Positions 6,209 to 7,780 of a stretch of DNA of 7,780 nt are shown in pieces (the stretch's first letter is position 1; the number at the start of each line of letters is the position of its first letter). The stretch comes from UBA1858 sp039182865 (GTDB taxonomy: Bacteria > Pseudomonadota > Gammaproteobacteria > UBA4575). The notes under the pieces were generated by a model. The model made no database searches. It was given only the letters and a program-made list of their open reading frames with translations, and was not told the DNA's origin. The stretch covers positions 1 through 7,780 of the forward strand of contig JBCDBX010000080.1 in NCBI GenBank assembly GCA_039182865.1, given 5' to 3'. The translations under genes were made by a program, and so were the position numbers.

Positions 6209-7483
6209 GTGTCTAGTAAAAAAAAATTATCCAGTGAATATCCATTCAGTGTTGACTTGGCTAGAGTTCAGCAACAAACACTTAAAGATGTAACAGTTCA
6301 CATATCCATCCCTACAGCTGAAGAAGCAGAATCATACTTTGATATTGATATGTCTGAATATGGTATCCAGCCTATCTGGATACGCATAGAAAATACAAGT
6401 GATATCAATTACTGGTTAATCCCTTACGCGATTGATCCCTCATATTATACAGCAGATGAAGTTGCCTTAATTACTGGCAAACACTTGGGAAAAGAGGATT
6501 ATTTTAGAAATAGATCATTACTTAGGAATAATGTCCTACCCTTTTTTCAGCAAGCTAATTCAGCCACAGAGGGTTATATCTATGCTTCCGGCAAGAGCGG
6601 AGGACGATTTGTTGATATACATCTTACAGGGCGCGATGAATTTGTTCGTATGCGCTTTTCTGTCTTATTACCGACTCAAGTGTTTGATTATGAAAAATCG
6701 GAATTACGTGAACGCTACCAAAATTTAGATCAATTACGAGATCTCACAATAGATGAACTTAGGACCTATATGCGTGACTCATTACCTTCTTGCACTACAA
6801 ATAGTGAGGGTAATGAATCAGGAGACCCTCTAAATGTCGTGCTCATAGGATCTGGAGCCCTTGGAATATCTGCACTCTCTGCGAGCGGATGGCAATTCAC
6901 CGAAGCGATTACAGTTGCTAGTATACGCCGCATGATTGGAGCCGCTATAAAGAATGTTGCCTTCCAAACAGCACCGATCAGTGCGCTATACACATTTGAC
7001 CGCAAACAAGATGTTGCTTTACAACTAGGTCGCCCAGAAATCAAGCAGCGTAATCATATGAGACTATGGCTCGCTCCTGTTCGTTGCGAAGGTGAACCTG
7101 TTTGGATTGGTCAAATCAGCCGGGATATCGGCGTAAAACTTACAACTAAGTCTAAATCGCTTTTCACCCATATTATCGATCCGTTCGTTGATGAAGCAAG
7201 GGAATATCTTTTGCATAGTCTGTTTTGCAGTGAATCCGTTAGAAAATATGCTTTTGTGAAAGGTGTGGGCGCATCAAATGATCAAAGTCCACGAGATAAC
7301 TTAACTGACGACCCCTATATAACAGATGGATTGAGAATGGTTGTTTGGCTGTCATCGACCCCAGTTCCATCCCACAAAGCGGAAAATTTAGGGTGGAATG
7401 CATCTGCGGATCCCGCATTAGAATTGAAAAATCAATCCACATTAAATAACAAAGGAAACTCGGCCTTAATTGATCCCTTATAA
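6209..7483 (+). CDS. Stand-alone LssY_C-domain protein
   Basis: This 424-residue protein is related to the C-terminal domain of LssY, first named from the Legionella lss secretion locus. An N-terminal beta-rich domain has GIQPIWIRIEN, YWLIPYAIDPSYYTADEVA and an FVDIHLTGRDEFVRMRF strand region (to about 155). The LssY_C domain (about 205-385) then has SASGWQFTEA (224-233), LYTFDRKQDVALQLG (260-274), the conserved NHMRLW (282-287), WIGQISRDIG (299-308) and HIIDPFVDEAR (321-331). The conserved His, Arg, Asp and Glu hint at an enzymatic or ligand-binding site, but no activity is known to me. The start is GTG with only a weak GAG 5 nt upstream; the frame is closed by TGA at 6194, so no longer start is possible. 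Unlike many stand-alone homologues, no signal peptide or lipobox is visible. A run of nine A follows the third codon. The last 40 residues look disordered. Confidence 0.8.
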   Translation: MSSKKKLSSEYPFSVDLARVQQQTLKDVTVHISIPTAEEAESYFDIDMSEYGIQPIWIRIENTSDINYWLIPYAIDPSYYTADEVALITGKHLGKEDYFRNRSLLRNNVLPFFQQANSATEGYIYASGKSGGRFVDIHLTGRDEFVRMRFSVLLPTQVFDYEKSELRERYQNLDQLRDLTIDELRTYMRDSLPSCTTNSEGNESGDPLNVVLIGSGALGISALSASGWQFTEAITVASIRRMIGAAIKNVAFQTAPISALYTFDRKQDVALQLGRPEIKQRNHMRLWLAPVRCEGEPVWIGQISRDIGVKLTTKSKSLFTHIIDPFVDEAREYLLHSLFCSESVRKYAFVKGVGASNDQSPRDNLTDDPYITDGLRMVVWLSSTPVPSHKAENLGWNASADPALELKNQSTLNNKGNSALIDPL

Positions 7484-7780
7484 AATAAACAAGTTAACAC
7501 TTGCTAATAACAAAGACGCCACCACAATTGATGTAACCATTACTCTTAATTTTAGATAAGACTTTGTAATAACTTCAAGCAAATACAACTTATAATCTAT
7601 ATACAACAATGAACAAAAAGCCATGCAGTAAACAAAAAGAGTTAATTTTACTGGAGCAAATAAATACGCAAACCAAGCTAACAAAGTGATTGTGTTACTA
7701 AAAAGCAATAGATTTATCGAATGACTTTTACTATCACTTAGATAATGACCCCAATGGACTCCTGCCATAAATACCACAAT
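7478..7780 (-). CDS. DUF3429-like small inner-membrane protein, C-terminal part
   Basis: The frame stays open to the right edge, so the N-terminus lies outside the window; a GTG at 7775-7777 is only an internal valine. About 100 residues are visible. FMAGVHWGHYLSD near the left of the visible protein matches the Gly-x-His/x-Trp-Gly segment that marks DUF3429 proteins. Three hydrophobic helices follow: LLLFSNTITLLAWFAYLF, LTLFVYCMAFCSLLYIDY and VMVTSIVVASLLLASVNLFIL. The conserved acidic YIDYKLY lies between the second and third, and K-x-R-x-M-V-T leads into the last helix. Members are usually about 150 residues, so roughly one further helix is missing. Its stop codon overlaps the tail of the LssY_C gene by 6 bp in convergent orientation. 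No function is established for the family. Confidence 0.75.
   Translation of the reverse strand: MVVFMAGVHWGHYLSDSKSHSINLLLFSNTITLLAWFAYLFAPVKLTLFVYCMAFCSLLYIDYKLYLLEVITKSYLKLRVMVTSIVVASLLLASVNLFIL

Noticed and set aside
6766..7044. 92-codon minus-strand ORF opposite the LssY_C gene
   Set aside because: It is a shadow of the conserved LssY_C domain, with no family resemblance.
7775..7777. GTG as the start of the DUF3429-like protein
   Set aside because: The frame continues to the window edge, and the conserved segment begins only a few residues later. The gene is more likely cut by the boundary.

Overview
The window is AT-rich and carries seven genes, two of them cut by its edges. All seven have Gram-negative features: an outer-membrane beta-barrel, exported periplasmic enzymes, and the DUF2868/DUF3482 and LssY_C families typical of Proteobacteria. 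Together they suggest a free-living, perhaps marine or aquatic, gammaproteobacterium. That placement is inferred from gene content, not from a phylogenetic marker. No mobile element, CRISPR array, tRNA or rRNA is visible.

Left part (1-2587): a sulfatase module. On the minus strand an outer-membrane barrel protein (430-1209) is followed 18 bp later by an exported type I sulfatase (411 to beyond base 1). The sulfatase has the cysteine motif that is converted to formylglycine. Divergent from them, across a 406-bp intergenic region full of inverted repeats, lies a secreted HAD-superfamily phosphatase (1616-2587). A sensible reading is a cell-surface unit in which the barrel lets in or senses a sulfated substrate, the sulfatase desulfates it, and the HAD enzyme removes a phosphate or acts on a related ester. 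The substrate cannot be read from the sequence.

Middle (2607-3239): a short NAD(P)-binding atypical SDR-like protein on the minus strand. It converges with the HAD gene and diverges from the GTPase pair.

Right part (3358-7780): a four-transmembrane DUF2868 protein is translationally coupled (ATGA overlap) to a DUF3482 GTPase that has a glycine-rich hydrophobic hairpin. This is a conserved but poorly understood membrane GTPase pair. About 100 bp downstream lies a stand-alone LssY_C-domain protein with a GTG start and no visible export signal. It meets, tail to tail with a 6-bp overlap, a DUF3429 small membrane protein that runs off the right edge.

The best candidate for undescribed biology is the DUF2868/GTPase pair and its possible link to the LssY_C gene. 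The palindrome-rich control region of the sulfatase/HAD divergon is the next most interesting part.
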